A DNA stretch of 64,000 nucleotides from Clostridium_AM tanneri (GCF_033659955.1 NZ_JARUJP010000001.1:310001-374000); one strand, 5' to 3'. Numbered from the stretch's first letter, positions 18,055-27,348 are shown. The notes: a model not told the origin generated them from the sequence alone. A program made the numbers and translations.

Positions 18055-19041
18055 ATGGAAGTAACTAAAAACTTTTCAGAAGATACAAAAAACTCTAGCA
18101 ACACTGTTAAAGAAACAAGCATCTCTGGAGATATATCCACAGAGATGTTTGAAAAAGTTTCTCCTGAAGAAAAAAACGCTGAAGCTATAGTCAGACCTAG
18201 TCTTACATACTGGCAGGATGCTTGGAGAAGACTAAGGGAAAATAAGCTTGCTATGGTTGGTCTGGCCTTTGTTATATTTATTACAGCAGTAGCTATTATA
18301 GGTCCAATGCTTTCTAAATACAATTATTTCTCCCAAAACCTAGAGATGGCAAATCAACCGCCTAGTGCAGAACACTGGTTTGGAACGGATAAATTTGGAA
18401 GAGATATCTTTGTAAGAATACTCTATGGTGCAAGGATATCGCTAACTGTTGGCTATGTTGCTAGTATGCTTAATATTGTTATAGGTATTTTGTATGGTGG
18501 CATAGCAGGATACTTTGGCGGAAAAGTAGACAATATTATGATGAGAATAGTAGACATACTATATTCAGTACCTATGATGATATATGTAATATTATTAATG
18601 GTTATTTTAGGTGCTGGATTGAAGAGTATTATAGTTGCACTATCTATAGCCTTCTGGCTCACTATGGCAAGAATAGTAAGAGGACAAATTATGTCATTAA
18701 AAAATCAAGAATTCGTATTGGCAGCAAAAACTTTAGGTGCTTCACCTATACGAATACTTTTAAGACATCTTATTCCTAACTGTATGGGCCCAATAATTAT
18801 AACACTTACATTATCAGTACCGGAAGCCATATTTACAGAATCATTCCTAAGCTTCATTGGTCTTGGAGTTTCAGCACCACAAGCATCTTGGGGTACCCTT
18901 GCATCAGAGGCTCTTGACGGATTTCAGCTATACCCAACACAATTATTCTTTCCTGCTCTTGCTATATGTTTAACGATGCTTGCATTTAACTTACTCGGTG
19001 ATGGCTTAAGAGATGCTCTAGACCCTAAGATGAGAAAGTAA
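18055..19041 (+). CDS. oppC: Oligopeptide ABC transporter permease OppC
   Basis: Second permease. 328 residues: a hydrophilic N-terminal extension of about 70 residues, then six helices, the periplasmic-side HWFGTDKFGRDIFVR signature typical of OppC/DppC and an EAA loop near residue 225 (AAKTLGASPIRILLRHLIPN). Start follows AAGGAGG and is 12 bp after oppB. Confidence 0.96.
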   Translation: MEVTKNFSEDTKNSSNTVKETSISGDISTEMFEKVSPEEKNAEAIVRPSLTYWQDAWRRLRENKLAMVGLAFVIFITAVAIIGPMLSKYNYFSQNLEMANQPPSAEHWFGTDKFGRDIFVRILYGARISLTVGYVASMLNIVIGILYGGIAGYFGGKVDNIMMRIVDILYSVPMMIYVILLMVILGAGLKSIIVALSIAFWLTMARIVRGQIMSLKNQEFVLAAKTLGASPIRILLRHLIPNCMGPIIITLTLSVPEAIFTESFLSFIGLGVSAPQASWGTLASEALDGFQLYPTQLFFPALAICLTMLAFNLLGDGLRDALDPKMRK

Positions 19042-19056
19042 TAGGAGGCTTTTACT

Positions 19057-20076
19057 ATGGAAAATTTACTAGAAATTAAGGATTTGCATACATCATTTTA
19101 TACTCATGTCGGAGAAGTAAAGTCAGTAAGAGGAATTTCTCTTAAAGTGAATAAAGGAGAAGCTATTGGGATTGTGGGGGAATCTGGCAGCGGCAAAAGC
19201 ATTACTATGATGTCTACTATGAGACTTTTAGCAGATAACGGAAAAATAAAAGAAGGCCAAGTACTCTTTAATGGAAAGGATCTATCAAAGGCGCCAGAAA
19301 AGGAAATGGAAAAGATAAGAGGTAACGAAATAGGAATGATATTTCAAGACCCTATGACATCGTTAAATCCTGTGTTCACTATAGGTGAACAATTGATGGA
19401 GCCACTTTTAAAACACAAAAAAATGAATAGAGCTAATGCCTTTAGCAAAGCAGTAGAAATGCTCAAACTAGTTGGTATACCTAGTCCTGAAAAGAGAATG
19501 AAACAATATCCACATGAATTTTCTGGCGGTATGAGACAAAGGGCCATGATTGCTATGTCTCTCGTATGTGAACCAAAACTTTTGATAGCAGATGAACCAA
19601 CAACTGCATTAGATGTTACCATCCAGGCCCAAATTCTAGAACTTATGAAAGATCTAAAAACAAAAATAGATATGTCTATAATTTTAATAACCCATGACTT
19701 AGGGGTAGTAGCGGATTTGTGTAACAGAATATATGTCATGTACGGTGGTACTATTGTAGAAAGCGGTAGTTCCAGAGATATCTTCTATAATCCGAAACAT
19801 CCTTATACCTGGGGACTTCTAAGAAGTATACCAAATCCTAAGGAGGAAATAAAAGAAAGATTAACACCTATTGAAGGCACACCTCCAGACCTTTTAAAAC
19901 CTCCGAGCGGTTGCCCCTTTGCACCAAGATGTGATTACACAATGAAAATATGTTTAACAGAAAAACCAAGTGAATTTGAAATAAGTGCAGATCACTGTTC
20001 TGCCTGTTGGTTAAATCACCCTGATGCACCAGAAACTAAAGTTATACAGAAAGGGGAAATTTATAATGGCAGATAA
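19057..20076 (+). CDS. oppD: Oligopeptide ABC transporter ATPase OppD
   Basis: One of two ATPases that power peptide import. 339 residues. Walker A GESGSGKS (about 40-47), Q-loop FQDPMTSLNP, ABC signature SGGMRQR, Walker B LLIADEPTTALD and the switch His in THDLGVV. A C-terminal Cys-rich CPFAPRC...C region is the oligopeptide-specific extension, which binds an Fe-S cluster in relatives. Overlaps the oppF start by 11 bases. Confidence 0.97.
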   Translation: MENLLEIKDLHTSFYTHVGEVKSVRGISLKVNKGEAIGIVGESGSGKSITMMSTMRLLADNGKIKEGQVLFNGKDLSKAPEKEMEKIRGNEIGMIFQDPMTSLNPVFTIGEQLMEPLLKHKKMNRANAFSKAVEMLKLVGIPSPEKRMKQYPHEFSGGMRQRAMIAMSLVCEPKLLIADEPTTALDVTIQAQILELMKDLKTKIDMSIILITHDLGVVADLCNRIYVMYGGTIVESGSSRDIFYNPKHPYTWGLLRSIPNPKEEIKERLTPIEGTPPDLLKPPSGCPFAPRCDYTMKICLTEKPSEFEISADHCSACWLNHPDAPETKVIQKGEIYNGR

Positions 20077-21043
20077 AAAGAACTTAATAGAGGTTAAGAA
20101 TTTAAAAAAGTATTTTGAAATAAAAAGAGGTATTTTAGGTAATAAAAAGAGTTATGTAAAGGCCGTAGATGATATCTCTTTTGCTATAAATAAAGGAGAA
20201 ACCTTGGGACTAGTTGGTGAATCTGGCTGCGGTAAAACTACCATTGGTAGAACTATAATAAAGCTATATGAACCTACCGGCGGTCAAATAATTTATGATG
20301 ACAAAGACATCGCAAAGCTATCTCCGAAACATGTACTGCCTTACAGAAGAAAAATGCAAATGATTTTTCAAGATCCCTATGCCTCTCTAGATGCAAGAAT
20401 GACTGTTGGAGACATTATAGGGGAATCAATAGATATCCATAAACTTATGTCAGGAAAAGAAAGAACTGAAAGAATACATTTTCTCCTAAGTAAAGTTGGC
20501 TTAAACAAAGATCATGCTAGTAGATATCCTCATGAATTTTCTGGTGGTCAAAGGCAAAGAATTGGTATAGCTAGATCACTAGCTGTAGAACCGGAATTTA
20601 TAGTCTGCGATGAGCCAATATCTGCTTTAGATGTATCTATTCAGGCACAAGTAGTAAATATGCTTGAGGATTTACAAGAGGATTTAGGTCTTACCTACCT
20701 CTTTATAGCCCACGATCTTTCAATGGTTAAACATATATCCACAAGAATTGGAGTTATGTACCTTGGGAAAATGGTTGAGTTAGGTTATAGCAATGAGTTA
20801 TATAAAAAGCCCCTTCACCCATACACTCAAGCTCTTTTATCAGCTATACCTGTTCCAGATCCAGATATAAGCTCTGCTAACCAGCGAATTATGCTTGATG
20901 GTGAGATACCATCTCCAATAGATCCACCACCTGGATGCAGATTCAAAGGAAGATGTAAATACTCTAAGGCTATCTGCTCAGAGGTTGAGCCACCATTGAA
21001 AGATTTAGGTGATAACCACTGTGTTGCATGCCACCTGTATTAA
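20066..21043 (+). CDS. oppF: Oligopeptide ABC transporter ATPase OppF
   Basis: Partner ATPase of OppD. 325 residues from ATG 20066, preceded by AAAGGGGAAATTTATA; an upstream in-frame ATG at 20024 lacks a ribosome binding site and lies deep in oppD. Walker A GESGCGKT, signature SGGQRQR, Walker B FIVCDEPISALD, switch AHDLSMV, and a C-terminal Cys-rich extension (CRFKGRCKYSKAIC). The overlap with oppD indicates coupled translation. Confidence 0.97.
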   Translation: MADKKNLIEVKNLKKYFEIKRGILGNKKSYVKAVDDISFAINKGETLGLVGESGCGKTTIGRTIIKLYEPTGGQIIYDDKDIAKLSPKHVLPYRRKMQMIFQDPYASLDARMTVGDIIGESIDIHKLMSGKERTERIHFLLSKVGLNKDHASRYPHEFSGGQRQRIGIARSLAVEPEFIVCDEPISALDVSIQAQVVNMLEDLQEDLGLTYLFIAHDLSMVKHISTRIGVMYLGKMVELGYSNELYKKPLHPYTQALLSAIPVPDPDISSANQRIMLDGEIPSPIDPPPGCRFKGRCKYSKAICSEVEPPLKDLGDNHCVACHLY

Positions 21044-21067
21044 TAACACTTTATCTATGAGTATTTG

Positions 21068-21094
21068 GCAAGAGTTTTATTTTAAGGCTCTTGC
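21068..21094 (+). terminator. Hairpin between oppF and oppA
   Basis: GCAAGAG (21068-21074) and CTCTTGC (21088-21094) around 13 bases, no T-run after it. More likely an mRNA processing or stability structure, allowing higher OppA output, than a true terminator. Confidence 0.4.
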
Positions 21095-21131
21095 TATATA
21101 TTATAAAAATATTATAAAAGGGGGATTAGTA

Positions 21132-22808
21132 ATGTTAAAAAACAAAAAGTCTAAGCTTTTGGCTGTAGTTATGACCGTTGCTTTAGCTGGTTCAATACTT
21201 GCTGGCTGTGGCGGCAGTACTGCAACCAATAGTGAAGCATCTGGAAACAAAGTAATAAAAGTTAACCTTGGTGCTGACCCTAAGACAATAGACCCAGGCT
21301 TAAACAACTCTGTAGAAGGTTCTAAAGTAATAGTTAATGCCTTCGAAGGCTTAACTAACCTTGACAAAGATGAAAAAGTTATTCCTGGAGTAGCTGAAAA
21401 ATGGGAAGTATCACCAGATGGCTTACATTATACTTTCCATCTAAGAAAAGACGCTAAGTGGTCAGATGGTCAACCTGTGAAAGCTCAAGATTTTGAATAT
21501 TCATGGAAGAGAGCTCTAAATCCTGACACCGCTTCTGAATATGCCTTCCAACTTTTTTATTTAAAAAATGGTGAAGCATATAACCAGAGCAAAGATCCAA
21601 AGGCAACTAAAAAAGCAACTGCTGACGAGGTTGGAGTTAAAGCTAAAGACGACTCTACTCTAGAAGTTACATTGGAAGGAGCTACAGAATACTTCCTATC
21701 CCTAATGTCTTTCCCAACTTATATGCCTATAAGAAAAGATATAGTTGAAAAAAATCCAACAGATTGGACATCAAAACCAGAAACTTATGTTTCCAACGGA
21801 CCTTTCATGATGAAGGAACATAAAATGAAGGACAGTATAAACTTTGTAAAAAACCCTAACTACTGGGGCACTAAAAGCGTTAAATTAGATAGAATAGAGT
21901 TTAAAGTTTTAGAAAATGAAAGTAGTTACTTTGCAGCTTTTAAAACCGGCGAGCTTGACATGATTGATAAACCACCTACACAGGAAATTCCTAACCTATT
22001 AAAGGATGGTACTGCTAAAGATTATCCTTATATAGGAACATATTACTATGACTTTAATGTATCAGAAAATGCTGCAAATGTTAATCCAGACGCAGCTAAG
22101 GCATTAAAGGATGTTAGAGTTAGAAAAGCTTTATCTCTTGCTATAGATAGAGAAGCTATAACTAAAAATGTTTCAAAAGGCGGCGAAAAGCCAGCTACCT
22201 CTTTTGTTCCAAGTTCTGTAACTGATAAAAATGGTTCTAAATTTAAAAATAAAGAGTATTACAAACCAACTGCTGATATAGAACAGGCTAAAAAACTTTT
22301 AGCTGAAGCTGGTTATCCAGATGGCAAAGGCTTCCCTAAGCTAGAACTAATATACAATACATTACAAGCTCACCAAAGTATAGCTGCAGCAGTTCAAGAT
22401 ATGTGGAAGAAAAACTTAGGAATTGATATTACATTAAGAAACCTCGAAAGAAAAGTTCAATTAACTGAGGCTAATAAACATAATTATATTCTTAACAGAG
22501 ATGGTTGGATAGCTGACTATAACGATCCAATGACCTTCCTTGACATTCCTACTACTACTAACGGAAATAATTACTCTGGATATAATAATCCTAAATATGA
22601 CCAGTTAATTTCTGCAGCAAAGGTTGAAGTAAATGCTGAAAAGAGAACTCAAATGCTTCACGAAGCTGAAGATATGTTAATGGCTGATATGCCACTTATG
22701 CCTATATATGAATATACAGAAGTGGTTTGTATGAATAAAAAGCTTAAGGATGTTCATGTTTCAAATCTTGGCTTCTTCTTCTTTAGAGATGCAGATTTAG
22801 AAAAATAA
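21132..22808 (+). CDS. oppA: Oligopeptide-binding lipoprotein OppA
   Basis: Extracytoplasmic solute-binding protein (SBP family 5) that delivers peptides to OppBC. 558 residues. Lipoprotein signal with basic start, hydrophobic core and lipobox LAGC (lipid-bearing Cys26), then the binding domain with signature PDGLHYTFHLRKDAKWSDG. ATG 21132 is used because GGGGGATTAGT lies before it; an in-frame ATG at 21009 would start inside oppF and spoil the signal peptide. Last gene of the operon, followed by a terminator. Confidence 0.97.
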   Translation: MLKNKKSKLLAVVMTVALAGSILAGCGGSTATNSEASGNKVIKVNLGADPKTIDPGLNNSVEGSKVIVNAFEGLTNLDKDEKVIPGVAEKWEVSPDGLHYTFHLRKDAKWSDGQPVKAQDFEYSWKRALNPDTASEYAFQLFYLKNGEAYNQSKDPKATKKATADEVGVKAKDDSTLEVTLEGATEYFLSLMSFPTYMPIRKDIVEKNPTDWTSKPETYVSNGPFMMKEHKMKDSINFVKNPNYWGTKSVKLDRIEFKVLENESSYFAAFKTGELDMIDKPPTQEIPNLLKDGTAKDYPYIGTYYYDFNVSENAANVNPDAAKALKDVRVRKALSLAIDREAITKNVSKGGEKPATSFVPSSVTDKNGSKFKNKEYYKPTADIEQAKKLLAEAGYPDGKGFPKLELIYNTLQAHQSIAAAVQDMWKKNLGIDITLRNLERKVQLTEANKHNYILNRDGWIADYNDPMTFLDIPTTTNGNNYSGYNNPKYDQLISAAKVEVNAEKRTQMLHEAEDMLMADMPLMPIYEYTEVVCMNKKLKDVHVSNLGFFFFRDADLEK

Positions 22809-22826
22809 CCTTGTTAATATTAATGA

Positions 22827-22861
22827 AGCAGTTAGTGTATTTTTTCACTAGCTGCTTTTTA
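22827..22861 (+). terminator. Terminator of the opp operon
   Basis: AGCAGTTAGTG (22827-22837) and CACTAGCTGCT (22846-22856), one wobble pair, followed by TTTTT. Confidence 0.9.
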
Positions 22862-22878
22862 ATACCTCTTATTTACTA

Positions 22879-23187
22879 TTAATCCTGCTTCATTACCATA
22901 AAGTAAAAGGCTGTGTCAAACTCCTCATTAAATTGTCTTTCAAGCTGTCTTAATCTCTCCTCTTGGTTAGATCCTAAATTTGCATAGCCCAAGTTCTTAA
23001 AGGCTTTTAAAACTTCTCCATTGGAATTAAAAAATTCAGTACTTAATTCCATATCATAATCTCCTCTATTAGCTTTTCCATAACTTGCTGCATCAGTTTT
23101 TATAGTATATTCATCAGTAAGACCCCAAGTTCCTAATTCATCAGCTTTTCTTACACCTTTATATTCATTTACAAATTCCTCATTCAT
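22879..23187 (-). CDS. Hypothetical protein, 102 residues
   Basis: Not recognised. Soluble, acidic, no signal or membrane helix. The C-terminal half has a heptad-like charged helix (about 72-92, rich in Glu/Arg/Gln) and a hydrophobic end. GGAGG ribosome binding site before ATG 23187. It lies 38 bp after the 64-residue gene on the same strand, so the two are probably co-transcribed. Confidence 0.7.
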   Translation of the reverse strand: MNEEFVNEYKGVRKADELGTWGLTDEYTIKTDAASYGKANRGDYDMELSTEFFNSNGEVLKAFKNLGYANLGSNQEERLRQLERQFNEEFDTAFYFMVMKQD

Positions 23188-23225
23188 AGTAAAAACCTCC
23201 AGTATATCTGCTTTTAATTAAACTT

Positions 23226-23420
23226 TTATCTTCTATGCTCAATCAAGTCTATTGTACCTAATACCACATGTGCTAATCCAAAACCTAATACAGCAGTTTC
23301 AATCATAGGAACCATGTCTTTTTTTCTCATTCCCCTTTTCTTCATGTCCATTGCTCTTAAAGCCACTGCTCCTGCGGTTACAACTGTTCCTAATGCTGTA
23401 GGTATTGTTCCTTCTCTCAT
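23226..23420 (-). CDS. Small hypothetical membrane protein, 64 residues
   Basis: Not recognised. Two Gly/Ala-rich hydrophobic segments (about 7-24 and 40-60) flank a very basic loop (KKRGMRKKD), which suggests a two-helix membrane protein with the loop inside. Excellent AAGGAGGG ribosome binding site supports expression. Likely first gene of a two-gene unit with the 102-residue protein. Confidence 0.7.
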   Translation of the reverse strand: MREGTIPTALGTVVTAGAVALRAMDMKKRGMRKKDMVPMIETAVLGFGLAHVVLGTIDLIEHRR

Positions 23421-23567
23421 AATATTCCCTCCTTATACATGTACTACACTATTATTGTCCCTTATAAGAGGTTTGTTTATTCCTAATTTAATTTTTCAAA
23501 TTATATAGTATAAATTAAATATTATTTTTATAAAGAAGGGCAAGGTAGTATATACTCCATTAGCTTT

Positions 23568-24923
23568 TTATGTTCTAGATGTATTGATTTCATCTAAAGC
23601 TTTCCCTTTAGTTTCAACAGCTGCCAATGCAATTACCACTGCCACCACTGCAAATACTATAGTAAGCATAACAAAAACATAGTTGAACCCAGCCTCTTTA
23701 CCTTTAGTCTCATAAACCACTCCAACTATATAAGGAGCGGCAATGGCACCAATGCGTCCAACGGCAGCTGCCCATCCAACTCCACTGCCTCTAACTCTAG
23801 TAGGGTAAACCTCTGGGGTATAGGCATATACTGCACCCCAAGCTCCTAAACTAAAAAGGTAAAGTAGACAGCCAAAAACAAGTACAGTAGTTACAGATTC
23901 TGCCTGACCAAATAGATATGCTGATATAGCAGTGCCTACTAAGTAGATTACTAGAACCGCTTTACGGCCAATTCTTTCTATTAGGTAGGCAGCACTATAG
24001 TATCCTGGTAACTGAGCGATACTCATGATTAAAGTAAACTCAAACCCTCTTACTAAACTGAAGCCTTTGCCTACAAGTAGAGTAGGAGTCCATAAAACAA
24101 ATCCATAATATCCAAAATTAATACCTAACCACAGAACCCATAGTACGAAGGTACGTCTAAGATACTCTTTAGACCATAAATCTAAAAGGGTGATCCTATT
24201 AGTGTTTTTCTCTTCTATTTGGTTGGCAAAGGTTTCTTGATTATTCTTTATTCCAGCCTGCTGTTCCATTTTACTTACAATTTCATCAGCTTCTTGAAAA
24301 CGTCCCTTTTGCTCTAAATATCGTGGAGACTCTGGAATACTTTTTCTCAAGTAAGCTGCATATAGTGCTGGAACTCCCCCTAAGAAGAATCCAATACGCC
24401 AACCATAGATAGGAATCAATAGGTAGGCAATTAGAGAAGCAATAATCCAGCCCCAAGCCCAGAAGCTCTCTAGTAGGACAACCATACGACCACGAGCCTT
24501 AGCAGGTGAAAATTCACTAACCAAAGTAGATGCTGCTGGTAATTCCCCACCTAAGCCTAATCCTGTTAAAAACCGAAACAGCAACAGTAGTCCAAAGTTA
24601 GGTACTAAACCAGATACTGCACTAGCTACTCCATATAATACAAGGGTAAAAGTAACCACTGTTCTTCTTCCCCATCTGTCGGAAGCCATCCCGGCAACGG
24701 CAGCACCAACAGCCATCCCTACTGCTGAAGCACTGCCTAGCAATCCTAAATCTACAGCAGTAAGCCTCCATTCCTTTCCAATGGCAGCCATTACACCGGC
24801 TACCATTCCCTGATCCATAGCATCAAATAACCAACCAATACCTGTTAAAAATAGCACTTTCCAAAGCATGGGCGTAACGGGTAATCTTTCAAGCCTTTGT
24901 GAAATACTACTCATTTGTTTCAT
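23568..24923 (-). CDS. MFS transporter (metabolite:H+ symporter type, NiaP-like)
   Basis: 451 residues with 12 predicted helices. The MFS loop motif is present after helix 2 (MASDRWGRRTVV) and again in the second half (ERIGRKAVLV). The opening WLFDAMDQGMVAGVMAAIGKEW and the central PESPRYLEQKGR resemble the YceI/NiaP niacin transporters and related aromatic-acid carriers; the substrate cannot be fixed from sequence. Base composition is higher in G+C than its neighbours (65 of 120 bases in 24661-24780). This and the gene remnant just upstream suggest horizontal acquisition. Start at 24923 after AAGGTGGG. Confidence 0.9.
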   Translation of the reverse strand: MKQMSSISQRLERLPVTPMLWKVLFLTGIGWLFDAMDQGMVAGVMAAIGKEWRLTAVDLGLLGSASAVGMAVGAAVAGMASDRWGRRTVVTFTLVLYGVASAVSGLVPNFGLLLLFRFLTGLGLGGELPAASTLVSEFSPAKARGRMVVLLESFWAWGWIIASLIAYLLIPIYGWRIGFFLGGVPALYAAYLRKSIPESPRYLEQKGRFQEADEIVSKMEQQAGIKNNQETFANQIEEKNTNRITLLDLWSKEYLRRTFVLWVLWLGINFGYYGFVLWTPTLLVGKGFSLVRGFEFTLIMSIAQLPGYYSAAYLIERIGRKAVLVIYLVGTAISAYLFGQAESVTTVLVFGCLLYLFSLGAWGAVYAYTPEVYPTRVRGSGVGWAAAVGRIGAIAAPYIVGVVYETKGKEAGFNYVFVMLTIVFAVVAVVIALAAVETKGKALDEINTSRT

Positions 24924-24931
24924 CCCACCTT

Positions 24932-25084
24932 TTATTTAATCTGTTTCTTTTCTAAACTTTCCCCACCTAGTAAGTTTTTATGCCTTTTGTTCACATAGCT
25001 TTCTAAAAGATCATATTTTTGTTTCGCTTCCTGAAAATGATAACATCCTTGTATTTTAGAAAAGTACCAAGGTTCATAAGTTTT
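24932..25084 (-). pseudogene. Possible 3' remnant of an unidentified gene
   Basis: An open minus-strand frame of 50 codons without any start codon runs from just after a TGA to TAA at 24932-24934, immediately before the MFS ribosome binding site. Its translation (including EPWYFSKIQGCYHFQEAKQK) has a normal protein-like composition, unlike random AT-rich frames. It may be the tail of a deleted gene brought in with the MFS gene. No family was recognised. Confidence 0.35.
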
Positions 25085-25103
25085 TCAGATTTTAGATAAT
25101 AAA

Positions 25104-25148
25104 AAAAAAGACGTTAGCGATTTTATAAAATCACTAAACGTCTTTTTT
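25104..25148. terminator. Strong bidirectional terminator after selC
   Basis: Arms AAAAAAGACGTTAGCGATTTTA and TAAAATCACTAAACGTC-T6 pair over about 21 bp with one bulge. T-runs on both strands. It ends the selC transcript on the minus strand. Confidence 0.9.
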
Positions 25149-25155
25149 ACTTATT

Positions 25156-25252
25156 TGGCGGGAATATGTGAGAATCGAACTCACCCGTCGTGGTCTTAGC
25201 ACGGCAACTCGGTTTTGAAGACCGGCAGGCACACCAGCACCTATCTACTCCC
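25156..25252 (-). tRNA. selC: tRNA-Sec (anticodon TCA)
   Basis: Selenocysteine tRNA decoding UGA. Minus-strand 97 nt starting GGGAGTAG and ending in encoded GCCA. The anticodon TCA (25218-25216) sits in CGGT-CTTCAAA-ACCG. Features special to tRNA-Sec are visible: an extended six-pair D stem (AGGTGC/GTGCCT), a long variable arm (CCGTG/CACGaCGG), and a GTGAG-TTCGATT-CTCAC T arm. It has its own consensus promoter directly upstream and lies after selB in a selD-selA-selB-selC cluster. Confidence 0.97.
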
Positions 25253-25300
25253 ATAATCAATTACATCTTGTATTATAAAGTATGTAATTGATTATGTCAA
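25253..25300 (-). promoter_or_regulatory. selC promoter inside a perfect inverted repeat
   Basis: Minus strand TTGACA (25300-25295), 17 bases, TATAAT (25277-25272), both perfect consensus. The arms ATAATCAATTACAT (25253-25266) and ATGTAATTGATTAT (25282-25295) form a perfect 14-bp inverted repeat with 15 bases between, centred on the -10 box and ending exactly at the tRNA 5' base. It is arranged like an operator. Confidence 0.85.
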
Positions 25301-25396
25301 CATTTTTAGACAGAATATATATATCATTTTCTGATAGTTTATATAAAATTTAGTAATACTTAAATGAAATAGTAAATTTTCCAGAAAAACTACACT

Positions 25397-27304
25397 TTAA
25401 TAAAGAATTCTCTTATCCTCTAATCTTTTTGTCAATTTTATGTTGTCAAAATGTTCAATTACAGCCATGGCATATTTTCTGCTTGTGTCTAGCTGATCTC
25501 TCAATTGTGCTAAAGTGATACTTTCATTATTCTTTATGAACTCTACCACCAATTCCTTTGCCTTGTTGTAATCTTCTAGCAGTAGGTAACAATCCTCTGA
25601 TACCTTTACTAACATTCCTTCATCTACAATTGAATCGAATACCATTTTAAAAGCCTTTTTATCCTGTTGACTTCCTTCTAAATCTGCATATCTAGGCGGT
25701 GAAAATTTTGCCTTTTTAAATTCTTTTATAATGTAATCTCTTATTAGTTTTTGTTCTTTACTATACTTTATAGTAAAGCCTACCACAGATACAAAATTGC
25801 CATGCAGGTTTATTTTATTCTCTTCTACAAGTAAATCTAGTAGCTCATCATATATTTTTTGTTTTATATTCTTTCCGAAGACTCTATTCTTTGTTTCTTC
25901 TTTAGATATTCCCCATTTTAAAGGATTAGCTTCGTGGAATTTATTTAATGTGTCTAGCATTTGCTCCACTTTTTCTTCTAAAAATCCTTTATGAATGTAT
26001 ATTGCTTTATCTCCATTATCTAACTTTATTACTTTATTTTCCTCTATTAGAATGTTGAGCTTTTCCTCTATATTCTGTTCATTTTTTCCTAAGGCCTTAA
26101 GTACATCAGAAGCTTTTGGATAACTATCGCTAAGATTCTTAATAGTATTTTCTAAGATACTCTCTGTTTTACCGCTTTCTTTTATTTTTAATTCTTCAAG
26201 GTATTTTTCATTAAATCTTTTAGCTTTCTCTGCTAAAGGCTCTATTATAGAACCTCCCCCTATAGTGTACATTGGAGAATAGCTTCTTATTACAAATCTA
26301 TCGTTTCGCTGAGCAGTTAGCGGCTTTTCTAATCTCAGTTGCACATAACCCTCTTCTCCTGGCTTTATTTCCTCTTTATCAAGTATTACCACTCTACATA
26401 AAATCTCACTAGTGCCATGATAAAGTCTTACTCTTTGTCTATTTTCTAATGGCCTTGGAGCACTCTTTAGATAATAAAGGTTACAATCGATCATAAGAGA
26501 TGGTTCCATTATATTTTCTACCGAAACTACATCTCCTCTATCTATATCACTAACTTTAATATTAGCTATATTCACAGCACATCTCTGCCCTGCTTCTGCT
26601 ATCTTCACCGGTTGATCATGTACATGAATTCCTCTTACTTTAGATACAATCTTTGAAGGATAAAGTTCTACTGTTTGGCCTTCTTTAATGGAACCACTTA
26701 TTACCGTTCCAGTTACTATAGTTCCAAAACCACTTACAGAGAAAACCCTATCTACAGGAAGTCTAAAGTGTCCATGAGTATCCTTAGCTTCTACTTCTTC
26801 TGTAAGCTTATCTATTTCCTTTATCAAGTCATCTAGGCCAACTCTTGTTTTTGAAGAAACAGGATGAATAGGAGCATCTTTCATGAAGGTATCTTTAAAT
26901 TCATTTCTGATATCTTCTTTTATCATTTGAAGCCAGTCTTCATCTACTAAATCAGCCTTTGTAAGCACAATTATGCCCTTCTTAACATTTAGAAGCTGAA
27001 GTATTTCAAAGTGCTCTCTAGTTTGAGGCATTATTCCTTCGTCTGCAGCAATTACTAGGAGAACTATATCCACGCTACTTACTCCAGCTAACATGTTTTT
27101 AACAAACTTCTCGTGGCCTGGTACATCTATAATCCCAGCTCTTCTGCCAGAAGGTAAATCAAAGAAAGTAAAACCAAGGTTTATAGATATTCCTCTCTGT
27201 TGTTCTTCCTTTAAGGTATCAGTCTCTCTTCCTGTTAAAGCTTTTATAAGGGTAGTCTTTCCATGGTCTATATGCCCTGCAGTCCCTATTATAATATGCT
27301 TCAT
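25397..27304 (-). CDS. selB: Selenocysteine-specific elongation factor SelB
   Basis: Delivers Sec-tRNA to the ribosome at UGA codons followed by a SECIS hairpin. 635 residues. The EF-Tu-like GTPase domain has GHIDHGKTTL (about 10-19), DVPGHEKF and TKAD, then two beta-barrel domains and four C-terminal winged helices that bind SECIS RNA. Start set at ATG 27304 behind AGGTGATAACT; the upstream GTG at 27313 lies within that ribosome binding site. Follows selA by 44 bp and precedes selC. Confidence 0.98.
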   Translation of the reverse strand: MKHIIIGTAGHIDHGKTTLIKALTGRETDTLKEEQQRGISINLGFTFFDLPSGRRAGIIDVPGHEKFVKNMLAGVSSVDIVLLVIAADEGIMPQTREHFEILQLLNVKKGIIVLTKADLVDEDWLQMIKEDIRNEFKDTFMKDAPIHPVSSKTRVGLDDLIKEIDKLTEEVEAKDTHGHFRLPVDRVFSVSGFGTIVTGTVISGSIKEGQTVELYPSKIVSKVRGIHVHDQPVKIAEAGQRCAVNIANIKVSDIDRGDVVSVENIMEPSLMIDCNLYYLKSAPRPLENRQRVRLYHGTSEILCRVVILDKEEIKPGEEGYVQLRLEKPLTAQRNDRFVIRSYSPMYTIGGGSIIEPLAEKAKRFNEKYLEELKIKESGKTESILENTIKNLSDSYPKASDVLKALGKNEQNIEEKLNILIEENKVIKLDNGDKAIYIHKGFLEEKVEQMLDTLNKFHEANPLKWGISKEETKNRVFGKNIKQKIYDELLDLLVEENKINLHGNFVSVVGFTIKYSKEQKLIRDYIIKEFKKAKFSPPRYADLEGSQQDKKAFKMVFDSIVDEGMLVKVSEDCYLLLEDYNKAKELVVEFIKNNESITLAQLRDQLDTSRKYAMAVIEHFDNIKLTKRLEDKRILY

Positions 27305-27348
27305 AGTTATCACCTACTCTTTCTCCATCTTAACCTATTAGTAATGCT

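Noticed and set aside
25085..25087. TGA before the 50-codon remnant as a selenocysteine codon, given the nearby sel genes
   Set aside because: The frame upstream of this TGA runs straight into the selC terminator hairpin and has no start codon, so there is no gene to read through.
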